A stretch of DNA of 64,000 nucleotides from Ktedonobacter racemifer DSM 44963 (GCF_000178855.1 NZ_ADVG01000001.1:1426001-1490000); one strand, 5' to 3'. Positions 10,101 through 18,959 are shown, numbered from the stretch's first letter. The notes: generated by a model not told the origin, from the sequence alone. Translations and numbers: made by a program.

Positions 10101-10871
10101 ATGCTCACATTACAGGAACAACTGCAAGATGCCACCGAACTGCTCCAGGTCTCACGCCGCATCGCAGTCTTAACGGGCGCGGGCATCAGTACCGAGTCTG
10201 GCATCCCCGACTTTCGCGGGCCTGGCTCCATCTGGCGCGCCAACCCGCCCGTAAGCTATCGGGACTTTATTAACAGCGCCGAGGCGCGCCAGAAATATTG
10301 GGCGACCCGGCGCCAGTTGCGCCACCAGGTGGGCACCGCACACCCCAACGCAGCGCATCTCGCCCTGGCCAATTTAGAGCGTCTGGGATTGCTGCTAGGG
10401 CTGATTACACAGAACTTCGATGGGCTACACCAGGATGCGGGCAATACCCCCGAACGCGTCGTGGAGATGCACGGGACCTCGCGTGTGGCTAGCTGCACCC
10501 TGTGTGAAGCACGTTCGTCCATAGAAGCTTTGCAGCAGCGCATCGACGATGGCGAGCGCGATCCCCAGTGCCCTCTCTGTGGCGGCTATCTGAAGGCGGC
10601 AACTATCCTCTTTGACCAGCGTATACCCGAAAGCGAGCTTAGCCGTGCCAAGGAATATGCCGCACAGTGTGATCTCTTTATGGTTATCGGCTCATCGCTG
10701 AAAGTAACGCCTGCCTCTACGCTTCCACGCATTGCGCTACGCCGCAACGTACCACTCATCATCATTAATCTAGAGCCTACCACGCTCGATACTTACGCCG
10801 ATGTCGCCATTCACAGGAAAGCTGGCGAGATACTCCCGTCCCTTGTAAAGAGTCTCACTCCTGATGCATAA
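10101..10871 (+). CDS. cobB: NAD-dependent protein deacylase, sirtuin family
   Basis: Sir2-family enzyme that removes acyl groups from lysine using NAD. The 256-residue protein has all hallmark motifs: GAGISTESGIPDFRG near residue 24, TQNFDGLHQDAG, the catalytic histidine in VEMHGT, a zinc site formed by CTLC and CPLC, and GSSLKVTPAS in the NAD-binding fold. Length is normal for a bacterial sirtuin. The start ATG at 10101 has no strong ribosome site, but the conserved N-terminal segment begins soon after it. The esterase gene follows 38 nt downstream, so the two probably form one transcription unit from the promoter at 9982. Gene symbol is by family; substrate class (acetyl or longer acyl) cannot be told. 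Confidence 0.93.
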   Translation: MLTLQEQLQDATELLQVSRRIAVLTGAGISTESGIPDFRGPGSIWRANPPVSYRDFINSAEARQKYWATRRQLRHQVGTAHPNAAHLALANLERLGLLLGLITQNFDGLHQDAGNTPERVVEMHGTSRVASCTLCEARSSIEALQQRIDDGERDPQCPLCGGYLKAATILFDQRIPESELSRAKEYAAQCDLFMVIGSSLKVTPASTLPRIALRRNVPLIIINLEPTTLDTYADVAIHRKAGEILPSLVKSLTPDA

Positions 10872-10909
10872 TCAGGTGAGGACACTTCATACAGGGAGAG
10901 GATTTGACC

Positions 10910-11701
10910 ATGCAAGCAATCTCATTAGCCTATGGCTCAGAATCTCAGCAGTTTGGGGAGCTTTACGTACCGCCAGGACCGGGTTCACACCCGGTTGTGG
11001 TGCTTATTCACGGAGGATTCTGGCGCGCCCCTTATGACCTCACGCTAATGGAAGGGCTGGCCCAGGACCTCGTCGGTCACGGTATCGCGGTGTGGAATAT
11101 TGAGTACCGGCGCGTTGGCGATCCAGGAGGAGCCTGGCCGGGGACCTTGCAGGATGTGGCCGTTGCAACGGATTATTTACGGCCCATTGCTCCAACCTAC
11201 GCCCTCGACCTGGACCGCGTCATATCGGTGGGGCACTCGGCTGGCGGGCACCTGGCCCTCTGGCTGGCGGGCCGCTCACACATAGCCAAAACCAGTCAGA
11301 TCTTCAGGCCCTCACCACTCCAGCTTACTGGTGTTATCAGCCTGGCAGGCGCCAGCGATCTCGAACTGGTCTGGAAACTCAATCTGGGAAAAGGTGCCGC
11401 CGCTGAATTATTGGGAGGCGGTCCCGCCGAGGTAGGGGAGCACTACGCCAGCGCCTCACCTACGGCCCTCCTCCCATTCCAGATTCCCCAGGTGCTGGTT
11501 CATGGCGACGCGGACGACCGTGTCCCTCTCTCCGTCAGCCAGGTCTACGCCCAACAGGCCCAGCAGGCAGGCGATGCCGTCCGCCTGATCTCCCTACCAG
11601 ATACCGATCATTTCGAGCTAATTGATGCTAAATCGCAGGCCTGGACGCGTACACGCGAGGAGATACTTGCCTTGCTCAAGTCTCCTGGCAGAACCACATA
11701 A
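10910..11701 (+). CDS. Alpha/beta hydrolase, esterase or formamidase-like
   Basis: A 263-residue single-domain alpha/beta hydrolase. It shows the oxyanion region LIHGGFWRAP near residue 30, the nucleophile elbow GHSAGGH near 107-113, an acid residue in HGDADDRVPL and the catalytic histidine in TDHFELID, so the triad is complete. The HGGFW motif is shared with carboxylesterases and kynurenine-formamidase-like enzymes, so the substrate is open. ATG 10910 is preferred to the in-frame TTG two codons upstream because AGAGGA lies 7 nt before it. It follows the sirtuin gene closely. A sirtuin with an acyl hydrolase might suggest acyl-group turnover, but that is speculative. Confidence 0.85.
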   Translation: MQAISLAYGSESQQFGELYVPPGPGSHPVVVLIHGGFWRAPYDLTLMEGLAQDLVGHGIAVWNIEYRRVGDPGGAWPGTLQDVAVATDYLRPIAPTYALDLDRVISVGHSAGGHLALWLAGRSHIAKTSQIFRPSPLQLTGVISLAGASDLELVWKLNLGKGAAAELLGGGPAEVGEHYASASPTALLPFQIPQVLVHGDADDRVPLSVSQVYAQQAQQAGDAVRLISLPDTDHFELIDAKSQAWTRTREEILALLKSPGRTT

Positions 11702-11708
11702 AAGTTGA

Positions 11709-11739
11709 GGAGCAGAAGCACTCGCCTCTGCTCCCCTTT
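11709..11739. terminator. Bidirectional terminator between convergent genes
   Basis: GGAGCAGA / TCTGCTCC arms at 11709-11716 and 11727-11734, followed by CCTTTA. It lies between the plus-strand esterase and the minus-strand membrane protein. Confidence 0.65.
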
Positions 11740-12445
11740 ATTTCGCGGGCTTGGCCTCTAATCCCACCTGCGAGGCATAGATGTTATAGGTCATCCCATC
11801 CGCTGGTAGAAACACAGCCGTGCCATAAGCGGCCTCCACAAAAGGGGAACTCCACGCCTGCTTGTACACAGTCTTGAAGAATTGTCCATCGCCCCCGTTC
11901 AATTCATAGACAGAACGCTCGCCCTTCGCCTCCAGGTTCACGTCCTCATAGCGACCCTCCAGGCGCGTCAACTTATAGCCCGAATGCAGACCAAAGATGT
12001 TCAGCCAGCCCGGAAACTTGAGCATATTGCCCTCAAGCAGCCACTGGTCGCCATTTACGAAGTAGGCCTTATCTGATGTGATATTGCCATGCTGATCGTA
12101 CTGCGTCAATTCAAGGCTCATTAAATGCGGCCTACCTTCAACAGCTTGCGCATGCACACGCGCGACCTGAATCTCGCCCGTCAAGCCAAGGTAGCTCTGC
12201 GTCAGCGAGGTAATCCACAGGATGCCTACAGCCAGCAGTAGCAGCAGCACTCCGCCAATGCCTCGCCCCGGCCTCATACGTCGACGCCTGCGCTTGTAAC
12301 GACGGATTCCCTCATCATCCACATACTCAACGACACGTCGGCCCCCCGCCAATCCCATTAGCGAAGAGATTAAGAGCACCAGCCCACCCACAAACAAGAT
12401 GAAGAGTAGAATCTGCGGTAAACCAATTTGCACAGGATATTCCAT
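11738..12445 (-). CDS. Conserved membrane-anchored protein, function unknown
   Basis: The 235-residue product has two N-terminal membrane segments (about residues 9-31 and 63-83) separated by a very basic loop (RRYKRRRRRMRPGRG), then an approximately 150-residue soluble domain predicted to lie outside. That domain contains the segments FVNGDQWLLEGNML and FGLHSGYKLTRLEGRYED, seen in a family of bacterial proteins loosely annotated as multidrug or cation transporters. Nothing in this sequence resembles a transporter, so I leave the function open. The gene is monocistronic, convergent with the esterase and preceded by a 400-bp intergenic region. Confidence 0.75.
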   Translation of the reverse strand: MEYPVQIGLPQILLFILFVGGLVLLISSLMGLAGGRRVVEYVDDEGIRRYKRRRRRMRPGRGIGGVLLLLLAVGILWITSLTQSYLGLTGEIQVARVHAQAVEGRPHLMSLELTQYDQHGNITSDKAYFVNGDQWLLEGNMLKFPGWLNIFGLHSGYKLTRLEGRYEDVNLEAKGERSVYELNGGDGQFFKTVYKQAWSSPFVEAAYGTAVFLPADGMTYNIYASQVGLEAKPAK

Positions 12446-12862
12446 TAGCCTGCCTGCCTCCCATAAAATTGACCTTGTATCTTACGACATGCGTATTTTC
12501 GTGTAATTACTACATCGCTTACATACTATACGATTATATGGTCGCTTTCAATTCAGCGTCTTGCCCTACAGGAATTTTCATTTCCCTTCCTGCTCTTGCC
12601 TCAGAGTAAGGGGTATGAAACGGACTCAACATAGAAACTGAACTATTATATAGTACGTCTGTGTTATTGCCTGGCTTATAAACATCATTAACACGTATTA
12701 AAATTCTCTGTGAACTCCATACTCATCCAAAGACATATGTATTTTTGTAGCCTGTTTTAGCCTCTCATTCGTTTATGGAGTAGGGGAAGAAATGCCGCAG
12801 TCCATAGTAAGGCCCTCCCCTCTTTATCGCTCGCGATTACAGCATTCGAGATGGAGCAAAAC
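12446..12862. other. Intergenic region between divergent genes
   Basis: About 415 AT-rich bp between the minus-strand membrane protein and the plus-strand phosphoglucomutase. It must hold both promoters. I see no strong hairpin, repeat or small gene. Confidence 0.5.
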
Positions 12863-13510
12863 ATGTCACAACCACAAGCCATTATCTTTGACCTTGATGG
12901 TGTGTTAACCGATACCTCTGAATATCACTACCAGGCCTGGAAACACCTGGCCGATGACGAGGGCATTCCCCTCACTCATGAAGAGAATGACGAGCATCTG
13001 CGCGGTGTGGGGCGCCGTGAATCGTTGATGTATATCATCCGCGGTCACCAGTATTCCGAGGACCAGATCCAGGAGATGATGGAGCGCAAGAATCGCTACT
13101 ATCACGCCTTCATCGAACATATGACCCCTAAAGAGGTCGTAACCGGCGGCGTGGCGCTCCTCGAAGAGATCAAAAGCGCGGGCATCAAAGTTGCGATTGC
13201 CTCCGCCAGTAAGAACTCTCACCTGGTACTTGACCGCCTGCAATTGACTAGCTACTTCGACGGTATCGCCGATGGCAACTGCGTGGTAAACGGCAAGCCC
13301 GCGCCCGACATCTTCGTCTATGCCGCGGGACTCGTCAATGTGTTTACCCCTAACTGCATTGGTGTTGAGGATGCCGATGCTGGCATTCAAGCTATCAAGG
13401 CTGCGGGCATGAAGGCGGTCGCCATTGGACCCGCCTCACGCTTTCATGGCCCTGATAAGGTCCTCCCCAACATGGAAAATAAACACTTAAAAGACTTACT
13501 CGTTGAGTAA
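12863..13510 (+). CDS. pgmB: Beta-phosphoglucomutase
   Basis: HAD-superfamily enzyme that interconverts beta-glucose 1-phosphate and glucose 6-phosphate. The 215-residue protein begins with the nucleophile motif FDLDGVLTDTSEYHYQAW, including the paired aspartates and the cap residues typical of PgmB. It continues with ASASKN (motif II), a GKPAPDIF segment (motif III lysine) and GVEDADAG (motif IV). ATG 12863 is preferred to 12851 because GGAG sits 6 nt before it. The GH65 phosphorylase gene starts about 100 nt downstream. Inverting GH65 enzymes release beta-glucose 1-phosphate, the substrate of PgmB, so the pair forms a short disaccharide-use pathway. Confidence 0.92.
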   Translation: MSQPQAIIFDLDGVLTDTSEYHYQAWKHLADDEGIPLTHEENDEHLRGVGRRESLMYIIRGHQYSEDQIQEMMERKNRYYHAFIEHMTPKEVVTGGVALLEEIKSAGIKVAIASASKNSHLVLDRLQLTSYFDGIADGNCVVNGKPAPDIFVYAAGLVNVFTPNCIGVEDADAGIQAIKAAGMKAVAIGPASRFHGPDKVLPNMENKHLKDLLVE

Positions 13511-13608
13511 ACATCGTGACGTCTATAAGAGGAACCCAAAAAGCGACACAAGGGCATGTCTGCCACCCACACAGTAGGGATTTGTTAGGGAAAAGGAAGA
13601 GGAATTTT

Positions 13609-15795
13609 GTGAATCACTGGCACATCAACGAGGACGCGTTCGATCCAACACTCAAAAAGGTGCTGAGCCAGGAAACCGTCTTTACGATTGGTAATGGCTA
13701 TTTCTGCACACGCGGCACGTTCGAGGAAGGGTATCCTCGCAATAATCCCGCGACCCTCCTCTATGGCGTCTTTGATCATATTCCCGTCGCCAAGGAGGAA
13801 CTCGCCAACGCTCCCGATTGGACCTTGATCCAGCTCTTTCTCAATGGCGAACGCTTTCGCCTCGATCGTGGCACCATCTTAGACTATCATCGCTCGCTTG
13901 ATCTCCGCCAGGGATTGCTCAAGCGCAGCATCCTCTGGCGCAGTCCCGCTGGCATCGAGGTGCGCGTTACCAGCGAGCGTTTCGCCAGCCTTGACGATGA
14001 ACATGTAGGCGCCATTCACTATAGCGCTACCCTGGAACAAACGCCACAGGGCCAGCCCTGCGAAGTCGCCATCATTGCGACTCTCAATACCGCCGAGGGC
14101 AACTACGACGTCATGCACCTGGAGACCGTCGACCAGGGCAACGTCGATGACCTCCAGTGGCTACATTGTGAGACCAAGAAGACGCTCGTACAGATCGTCA
14201 TGGCCACGACCTTTCAGAGCGAGATACCCAACTTTAGCAAGGAGCCGCTCAACTCAGATATCGCGCCCGCCATCCGCTACAGCGGCACACTCAAACCTGG
14301 GCAGACCTTCTCGGCCGATAAACTAGTCGTGATCTATACCTCGCGGGATGCCACCGATGATCCCCGCACAGCAGCCATTCAACATCTCCAGAAGCTCCAG
14401 TATGATACAGAGTTCCCGTATGATCAGCTTCTCGCCAATAACCGCGAGGCCTGGAGTGCTTTCTGGAATCGCGCTGACATTATTATTGAGGGCGACGAAA
14501 AGGCCCAGGTAGGAGCACGCTATAACCTGTATCAACTGCGCATCAACGTCTCTTCCCATGATAGTCGCTATAGCGTGGCAGCCAAGGGCATGACTGGCTT
14601 TGGCTATCGTGGACATGTCTTCCACGATACTGAGATCTTTATGCTGCCTTTCTATACCTTTGTCATGCCAGAGGTGGCACGCAACCTGCTGATCTATCGC
14701 TATCGCCTGCTCGATGCCGCGCGCCAGAAGGCGACCAGTAATGGTTTCCAGGGAGCCCAATTCCCCTGGGAGAGCACCTTGAGTGGCGGGGAGACAACGC
14801 CTAGCTCCATCATCCATCCCGAAACAGGCGAGGTCATTCCCGTCCTCAACGGCTTTATCGAGATCCATATTACCGCCAGCATTGCCTATGCCACCTGGCG
14901 CTACTGGCACGTGACCGGCGATGATACCTTTATGGAGAAATTTGGGTCAGAGATCTTGCTCAGTAGCGCCCTCTTCTGGGTCAGCCGCGTGGAAGAAGAC
15001 GCGGAAAAAGGCGATTATGTGATTACTGATGTGATTGGTCCCGATGAGTGGCACGAGCACGTCAACAACAACGTCTTCACCAACTTCATGGCCCGGCAGA
15101 ATATCAAATATGGCCTGGCAGCGTTGGAGTGGCTACAACAACATCACCCGGAGAAGGCGGAGCAGCTTGCACACCAACTCGAACTGACAGAGCAAGACCT
15201 GGCACACTGGCACGAGGTGAGCAACAAAATTCGCCTACCACGAGATCCTCAGACCAGCCTCTTTGAGCAGTTTGATGGCTTCTTTAATCTTGAGCCTCTC
15301 GATCAAAGCAAGTATCACGGTCGCAAGGATTCCTACCAGGGCATTCTGGGCGTCCACGCGATCCAGAAGTACCGTATCATCAAACAGGCCGATGTGCTTA
15401 TGCTGCTGACCATTCTCACCGAAGAGTTTGATGAGCAAACCAAGCGTGTCAACTGGGACTACTACAGTCCAATCACCGATCATGACTATGGCTCCTCACT
15501 CACACCCGCTCTCCACGCCGTCCTGGCCAGCGAGCTCGGTGAGACGCAAGTGGCCTACCAATTACTGATGAAGGGCGCGCTGGTGGATATCGAGAACCTG
15601 CGTGGCAACACGCCAGAGGGGATCCACGCGGCCTGCGCGGGCGCGGTCTGGCAAGCCATCGTCTTTGGCTTCGCGGGCCTACGCATCAAAGACGACCAGG
15701 TACGCATCAACCCCCATCTCCCCGAGCGCTGGACGCGCCTGGCCTTCACTATTCAATTCAGAGGTCAGACCATGCCCTTTGATATCCATTCCTGA
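13609..15795 (+). CDS. GH65 disaccharide phosphorylase (maltose/trehalose/kojibiose type)
   Basis: Glycoside hydrolase family 65 enzyme that splits an alpha-linked glucose disaccharide with phosphate, giving beta-glucose 1-phosphate and glucose. The 728-residue protein has the N-terminal beta-sandwich domain (ETVFTIGNGYFCTRGTFEEG near the start), a helical catalytic barrel with the general-acid glutamate E480 in GPDEWHEHVNNN, and the C-terminal jelly roll. Family members with different substrates are close, so maltose, trehalose, kojibiose or nigerose cannot be separated here. The GTG at 13609 is chosen because AGGAAGAGGA precedes it by about 5 nt and homology begins just after; the in-frame GTG at 13516 adds 31 unrelated residues. 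It is cotranscribed with pgmB. Confidence 0.9.
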   Translation: MNHWHINEDAFDPTLKKVLSQETVFTIGNGYFCTRGTFEEGYPRNNPATLLYGVFDHIPVAKEELANAPDWTLIQLFLNGERFRLDRGTILDYHRSLDLRQGLLKRSILWRSPAGIEVRVTSERFASLDDEHVGAIHYSATLEQTPQGQPCEVAIIATLNTAEGNYDVMHLETVDQGNVDDLQWLHCETKKTLVQIVMATTFQSEIPNFSKEPLNSDIAPAIRYSGTLKPGQTFSADKLVVIYTSRDATDDPRTAAIQHLQKLQYDTEFPYDQLLANNREAWSAFWNRADIIIEGDEKAQVGARYNLYQLRINVSSHDSRYSVAAKGMTGFGYRGHVFHDTEIFMLPFYTFVMPEVARNLLIYRYRLLDAARQKATSNGFQGAQFPWESTLSGGETTPSSIIHPETGEVIPVLNGFIEIHITASIAYATWRYWHVTGDDTFMEKFGSEILLSSALFWVSRVEEDAEKGDYVITDVIGPDEWHEHVNNNVFTNFMARQNIKYGLAALEWLQQHHPEKAEQLAHQLELTEQDLAHWHEVSNKIRLPRDPQTSLFEQFDGFFNLEPLDQSKYHGRKDSYQGILGVHAIQKYRIIKQADVLMLLTILTEEFDEQTKRVNWDYYSPITDHDYGSSLTPALHAVLASELGETQVAYQLLMKGALVDIENLRGNTPEGIHAACAGAVWQAIVFGFAGLRIKDDQVRINPHLPERWTRLAFTIQFRGQTMPFDIHS

Positions 15796-15805
15796 AGCAA
15801 ACGTT

Positions 15806-15893
15806 TGAGGTGAAGTAGGAGAGTGTGCTGCGGGCTTCGCCCGCAGCACACTCTCCTACTTCACCTCAGCGAGCGCCGCAGGCGCGAGAAGTG
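15806..15893 (+). repeat. Long hairpin with conserved small-hairpin tail (copy 2)
   Basis: A perfect 30-bp stem (15806-15835 with 15839-15868) closes on a TTC loop. It is followed by GCGAGCGCC-GCA-GGCGCGAG and AAGTG (15869-15893). It lies 10 bp after the GH65 stop codon. The stem sequence is unrelated to copy 1, but the tail is identical over 20 bp. Confidence 0.9.
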
Positions 15894-15971
15894 AAAGCAA
15901 GTTTCTATGCATGAGCCTACCTGGCCGCCTCATGACTTTTAGGCTGCTGGAAGAAATAGCCTGCAAAACTC

Positions 15972-16000
15972 TTGACAACGGCCCCGCTATCATGTATTAT
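15972..16000 (+). promoter_or_regulatory. Consensus promoter of the tRNA-Glu pair
   Basis: TTGACA at 15972-15977 and TATTAT at 15995-16000 with an exact 17-bp spacer, 56 bp upstream of the first tRNA. Confidence 0.85.
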
Positions 16001-16056
16001 TCACACCGTGCTAAGTCGATGGCAGCGAGACCTGCCCCGACAAGCATCAAAAGTCC

Positions 16057-16133
16057 GGCGCATTCGTCTAGTGGACTAGGACGCCGCCCTCTCAAGGCGG
16101 AGATCACGGGTTCGAATCCCGTATGCGCTACCA
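16057..16133 (+). tRNA. tRNA-Glu (anticodon CTC), copy 1
   Basis: A full cloverleaf can be drawn. The acceptor GGCGCAT pairs with ATGCGCT (G1-U72 wobble). The D arm is GTCT/AGGAC, the anticodon stem CCGCC/GGCGG carries the loop CTCTCAA (anticodon CTC at loop positions 3-5), the T arm CGGG/CCCG contains TTCGAAT, and CCA is encoded. An intrinsic terminator follows within 15 nt. Confidence 0.95.
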
Positions 16134-16146
16134 TACGTTTCCCTGA

Positions 16147-16176
16147 GACAAGGGATAAGCCCTTGTCTTCTTTTTT
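16147..16176 (+). terminator. Intrinsic terminator after tRNA-Glu copy 1
   Basis: Stem GACAAGGG / CCCTTGTC with a 5-nt loop, then TTC and six T. It sits between the two tRNA copies. Confidence 0.85.
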
Positions 16177-16209
16177 GCTTACACTAATCACCCGGTGGTG
16201 ATACGCTCT

Positions 16210-16286
16210 GGCGCATTCGTCTAGTGGACTAGGACGCCGCCCTCTCAAGGCGGAGATCACGGGTTCGAATCCCGTATGCGCTACCA
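16210..16286 (+). tRNA. tRNA-Glu (anticodon CTC), copy 2
   Basis: Identical over all 77 nt to the copy at 16057, 153 bp downstream, again with an encoded CCA and its own terminator. It looks like a tandem duplication that included the terminator, because the two terminator stems are also related. Confidence 0.95.
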
Positions 16287-16297
16287 CTTCAATAAAC

Positions 16298-16331
16298 AAA
16301 GAGACAAGGGCATTAGTCCCTTGTCTCTTTG
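16298..16331 (+). terminator. Intrinsic terminator after tRNA-Glu copy 2
   Basis: Stem AAAGAGACAAGGG / CCCTTGTCTCTTT (13 bp) with a 7-nt loop. The first copy's terminator shares GAGACAAGGG. Confidence 0.8.
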
Positions 16332-16452
16332 CTATGTATGGCAGATTTTGCTATATTTACTATGAGCTTTCCTGGGGAGGCATTCTCGGTTTTACTCACC
16401 CGGTCTCCCCATAACCAAAACCCAGGCCCTTGGAGGACTGAAAGGATCTCTT

Positions 16453-16833
16453 ATGTATAAAAAACTCTTATTTGTGATGGTTTGCCTCTCACTCTTCACC
16501 GTCATTATCGCCGCTTGTTCCATCAAAGAGCAGGTCGAAGCTAGCACCAAGGTAAAGATGGGCTCCGCCAGCTTCATCGACACAACAGTGACCGTCAAAA
16601 AGGGCGAGAGCATTGCCCTGGTCGATACCGTCAGTGGTCCCCATGTTATCACGAATGGTACCTGGCAGGGCAATAAAGCCAAAGCTGGAGCAGAGCCCGG
16701 AGCACCTAATATTGGCACTATTAACTTCGCGGGCAATGATTCGAAAAATATTGGGCCCTTCACAACCGCTGGCACCTTCGAGTTCTACTGTACTATCCAC
16801 CCAGGAATGAATTTAACGGTAAAAGTCGTCTAA
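16453..16833 (+). CDS. Cupredoxin-fold lipoprotein
   Basis: Small (126-residue) plastocyanin/azurin-like protein on the outer face of the membrane. A signal peptide ends in the lipobox IIAAC with lipidated C22. The candidate type-1 copper ligands H64, C113, H116 and M119 have the classic spacing in GPH and YCTIHPGM. The fold is known for electron transfer or copper storage; the partner is not evident. A ribosome site AAAGGATC lies 6-7 nt before ATG 16453. The gene is monocistronic with its own terminator. It lies near another lipoprotein gene but not in an oxidase operon. Confidence 0.9.
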   Translation: MYKKLLFVMVCLSLFTVIIAACSIKEQVEASTKVKMGSASFIDTTVTVKKGESIALVDTVSGPHVITNGTWQGNKAKAGAEPGAPNIGTINFAGNDSKNIGPFTTAGTFEFYCTIHPGMNLTVKVV

Positions 16834-16865
16834 ATCAGCAGCCCATCACAACACAAAAAACATAG

Positions 16866-16915
16866 GTGGAATATCTTCTCCCTTCTTGGGATGCAAGATA
16901 TTCCACTTTTCTTTT
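16866..16915 (+). terminator. Intrinsic terminator of the cupredoxin gene
   Basis: 12-bp stem GTGGAATATCTT / AAGATATTCCAC with a 17-nt loop, followed by TTTTCTTTT. Confidence 0.85.
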
Positions 16916-17134
16916 CCACAGAGCATACGTTCTCCTCTTATGCACCTCCTCCCGATAAACCATGTTCTATCTAGTACTTTTATGGTACGTGCTACACAAT
17001 TCTCACCATACACGTCGTTTAGTATGTTATAATCACGAGAAAAATCTCCTGCGTCCCAGTTGGGCGCATAGCGCTCTTAAGAACTTGACAGCAACGTGCA
17101 TATAAGTAAATTTAAAGATAAAGGTTAATGTTTT

Positions 17135-17842
17135 ATGGATGCACCACATATACCAGCACCAGATCCAAACAAGCAGCCAAAACTTTCAGCGAGGGCCTCA
17201 CTCTATTTCAAAGGCGCGGTCGTCCTCTTCCTTGTGATATTTACCACCATCATTGCCGCCTGTGGCGCACCTGACAATAGCATGAGCGCGACCGAAAAGC
17301 CCCAGGTAACGGTCACCATCGATCCTAACCATATCCAGAAACAAGTTACCGCCTCGCCCACACCCGGCTACTGGTGCGGCGCCTGGGCCACCCAGACCTC
17401 GCCTGCCTATAACGCCGATGCGCAGCAACTGACTCTGGGCATCAACGCCAAATTCACCAAAAATAACGGAGGCAACCCCCAGGGCGTCGCGGGCGCTACG
17501 GCCTCAGCCATTATCCACTGGGGCGACGGCTCAGCCAGCAATGCCAGCGGCACAACCTCCAGCGACGGACTCGTCGTTATTCCTATCTCCACCGCCGGAC
17601 ACGAGGGTGCGGTTGGTCGTACCACTATCGTCACGCTTGACTTTACAGGACCCGACGGCTCACACTGCTCGGTCGGACAGGATCGCGCGGCCTTCTTTAG
17701 CCTGACGAAACCAACGGTCACGCCTTCTCCCTCTCCCACCCAACCAAACAATCCCGGTGGCCCTGGCGGTCAGCCAACTGGCACTCCTAAATTCTGCCCA
17801 ACCTTCACACTACCTAACGTGACGCCCCCTGCTTGCCCATAA
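17135..17842 (+). CDS. Lipoprotein of unknown function
   Basis: 235-residue protein with a cytoplasmic N-terminus of about 25 residues, a hydrophobic signal segment and a lipobox IIAAC like that of the neighbouring cupredoxin (lipidated Cys near residue 43). The mature part is a Ser/Thr/Gly-rich beta-type domain of about 150 residues containing IHWGDGSASNASG, reminiscent of PKD/Ig-like beta sandwiches. The tail is Pro-rich and ends with a few cysteines (FCPTFTLPNVTPPACP). I recognise no catalytic motif. It may be a structural or binding surface protein. The ATG at 17135 is preceded by AAAGG about 10 nt upstream. The gene is flanked by terminators on both sides. Confidence 0.7.
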   Translation: MDAPHIPAPDPNKQPKLSARASLYFKGAVVLFLVIFTTIIAACGAPDNSMSATEKPQVTVTIDPNHIQKQVTASPTPGYWCGAWATQTSPAYNADAQQLTLGINAKFTKNNGGNPQGVAGATASAIIHWGDGSASNASGTTSSDGLVVIPISTAGHEGAVGRTTIVTLDFTGPDGSHCSVGQDRAAFFSLTKPTVTPSPSPTQPNNPGGPGGQPTGTPKFCPTFTLPNVTPPACP

Positions 17843-17860
17843 GCAATATGGGGTTTTGAA

Positions 17861-17926
17861 GCGTAGCATACAAAAGCAAGCGTTGTCGCATTGACAATGC
17901 TTGCTTTTGTATGCTACGCTTTTTTT
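17861..17926 (+). terminator. Very long-stem terminator (27-bp stem)
   Basis: Arms 17861-17887 and 17893-17919 pair over 27 bp with one G-U position and a 5-nt loop, followed by seven T. It ends the lipoprotein transcript. The stem is far longer than an ordinary terminator and matches the style of the other long hairpins in the window. Confidence 0.9.
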
Positions 17927-18449
17927 AGGCTGCACAAACCTCCTTCATTAAGGCTTTTTCTCTCGCGCATCAACGATTAAAAAGCCCTGGCAAGTAGGGC
18001 GCAACCTTCAAACGAGAGGCCAGTTTGTCAATTGCTTAATTTCCATTTCCTTGCATCTCAGTATATCTCTTTTGCTACATTCTGGCTCCCCTGGCTTCTC
18101 TCTGTGCATTTTTCGTATGGAAAACCTGGTTCCACATCTACAAGTGGAGTAAAAGGGCAGTTGACGTTTAACCCGTCATAGCTCAACACTATGTTACATC
18201 TACCTGTAGCAATTGTGCTGCATACTGTAGCCTGAAGGGTTCGCTCTAGGCCAATCCTGTACACTAATAGCAGGTTCTACACGACATAGTCATCCCTGTT
18301 TCTAGACGAAAAACATGCCTTGCTCCTGAGTAGCCTCCGGGTTGCTCACTCTCGATATCGTTCTATATGTTCACAGACTTTGTACACTTGTGTCTATGCG
18401 CTCCAGATACCTGGCGCACACACAACTAGACTCAGATGGAGGACCATCG
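17927..18449. other. Intergenic region upstream of the cox operon
   Basis: About 520 bp without a supported gene. Reading frames here are short and lack ribosome sites. It presumably carries the promoter of coxSLM, but I cannot point to one. No hairpin stands out. Confidence 0.5.
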
Positions 18450-18959
18450 ATGGCGATGAAACGCGCAATCACAGTCACGGTAAATGGGAAACAGTATCAT
18501 TCTGAGGTCGAGCCTCGCACACTCCTGGTTCACTACCTGCGTGATGCCCTCGACCTTACCGGCACCCATGTCGGCTGTAACACTTCTCAATGTGGCGCTT
18601 GCATCGTACATGTCAATGGAGAAGCGGTCAAATCATGTACCGTCCTGGCAGTCCAGGCCGATGAATGCGAGGTCACAACAATCGAGGGCCTGGCCCCCAG
18701 CGAGGACAATCTCCATCCCATTCAGGAGGCCTTCTGGGAGAAACATGGCCTGCAATGCGGCTTCTGCACACCAGGCATGATCATGGCCACCGCCCAGCTC
18801 CTTAAGCGGAATCCTCATCCCTCCGAGGAAGAGATTCGCAAGGGTCTGGAAGGCAACATCTGCCGCTGCACTGGCTACCAGAACATTGTACGCGCCGTCC
18901 AGGCCGCCGCTGAAGCCCTGGATACTCGAGCCTCGCAGCCGGTGAGCACCGGCGACTAG
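18450..18959 (+). CDS. coxS: Form II CO-dehydrogenase-like small subunit, [2Fe-2S]
   Basis: Iron-sulfur subunit of a molybdenum hydroxylase of the xanthine oxidase family. It passes electrons from the Mo site to FAD. The 169-residue protein has the plant-type ferredoxin cluster C43, C48, C51, C63 and the second cluster C103, C106, C138, C140 in CGFC and CRC. The start at ATG 18450 follows GGAGGA by 6 nt; a longer in-frame reading has no such site. It is the first gene of a coxS-coxL-coxM operon (70 and 86 nt gaps). The S-L-M order is that of form II enzymes, whereas genuine aerobic CO dehydrogenase operons are M-S-L. Symbol by family. Confidence 0.92.
   Translation: MAMKRAITVTVNGKQYHSEVEPRTLLVHYLRDALDLTGTHVGCNTSQCGACIVHVNGEAVKSCTVLAVQADECEVTTIEGLAPSEDNLHPIQEAFWEKHGLQCGFCTPGMIMATAQLLKRNPHPSEEEIRKGLEGNICRCTGYQNIVRAVQAAAEALDTRASQPVSTGD

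Noticed and set aside
15911..16299. Open frames running through the tRNA-Glu pair on both strands
   Set aside because: They consist of tRNA and terminator sequence; the repeated VAHTGFEPVISALRG-type peptide is the antisense translation of the two identical tRNAs.
17028..17033. TATAAT before the lipoprotein gene as a promoter
   Set aside because: No acceptable -35 box at a suitable distance, so it is not listed as a feature.
18058..18264. Short minus-strand frame upstream of coxS
   Set aside because: No start signal, no conservation cue, and no relation to neighbouring genes.
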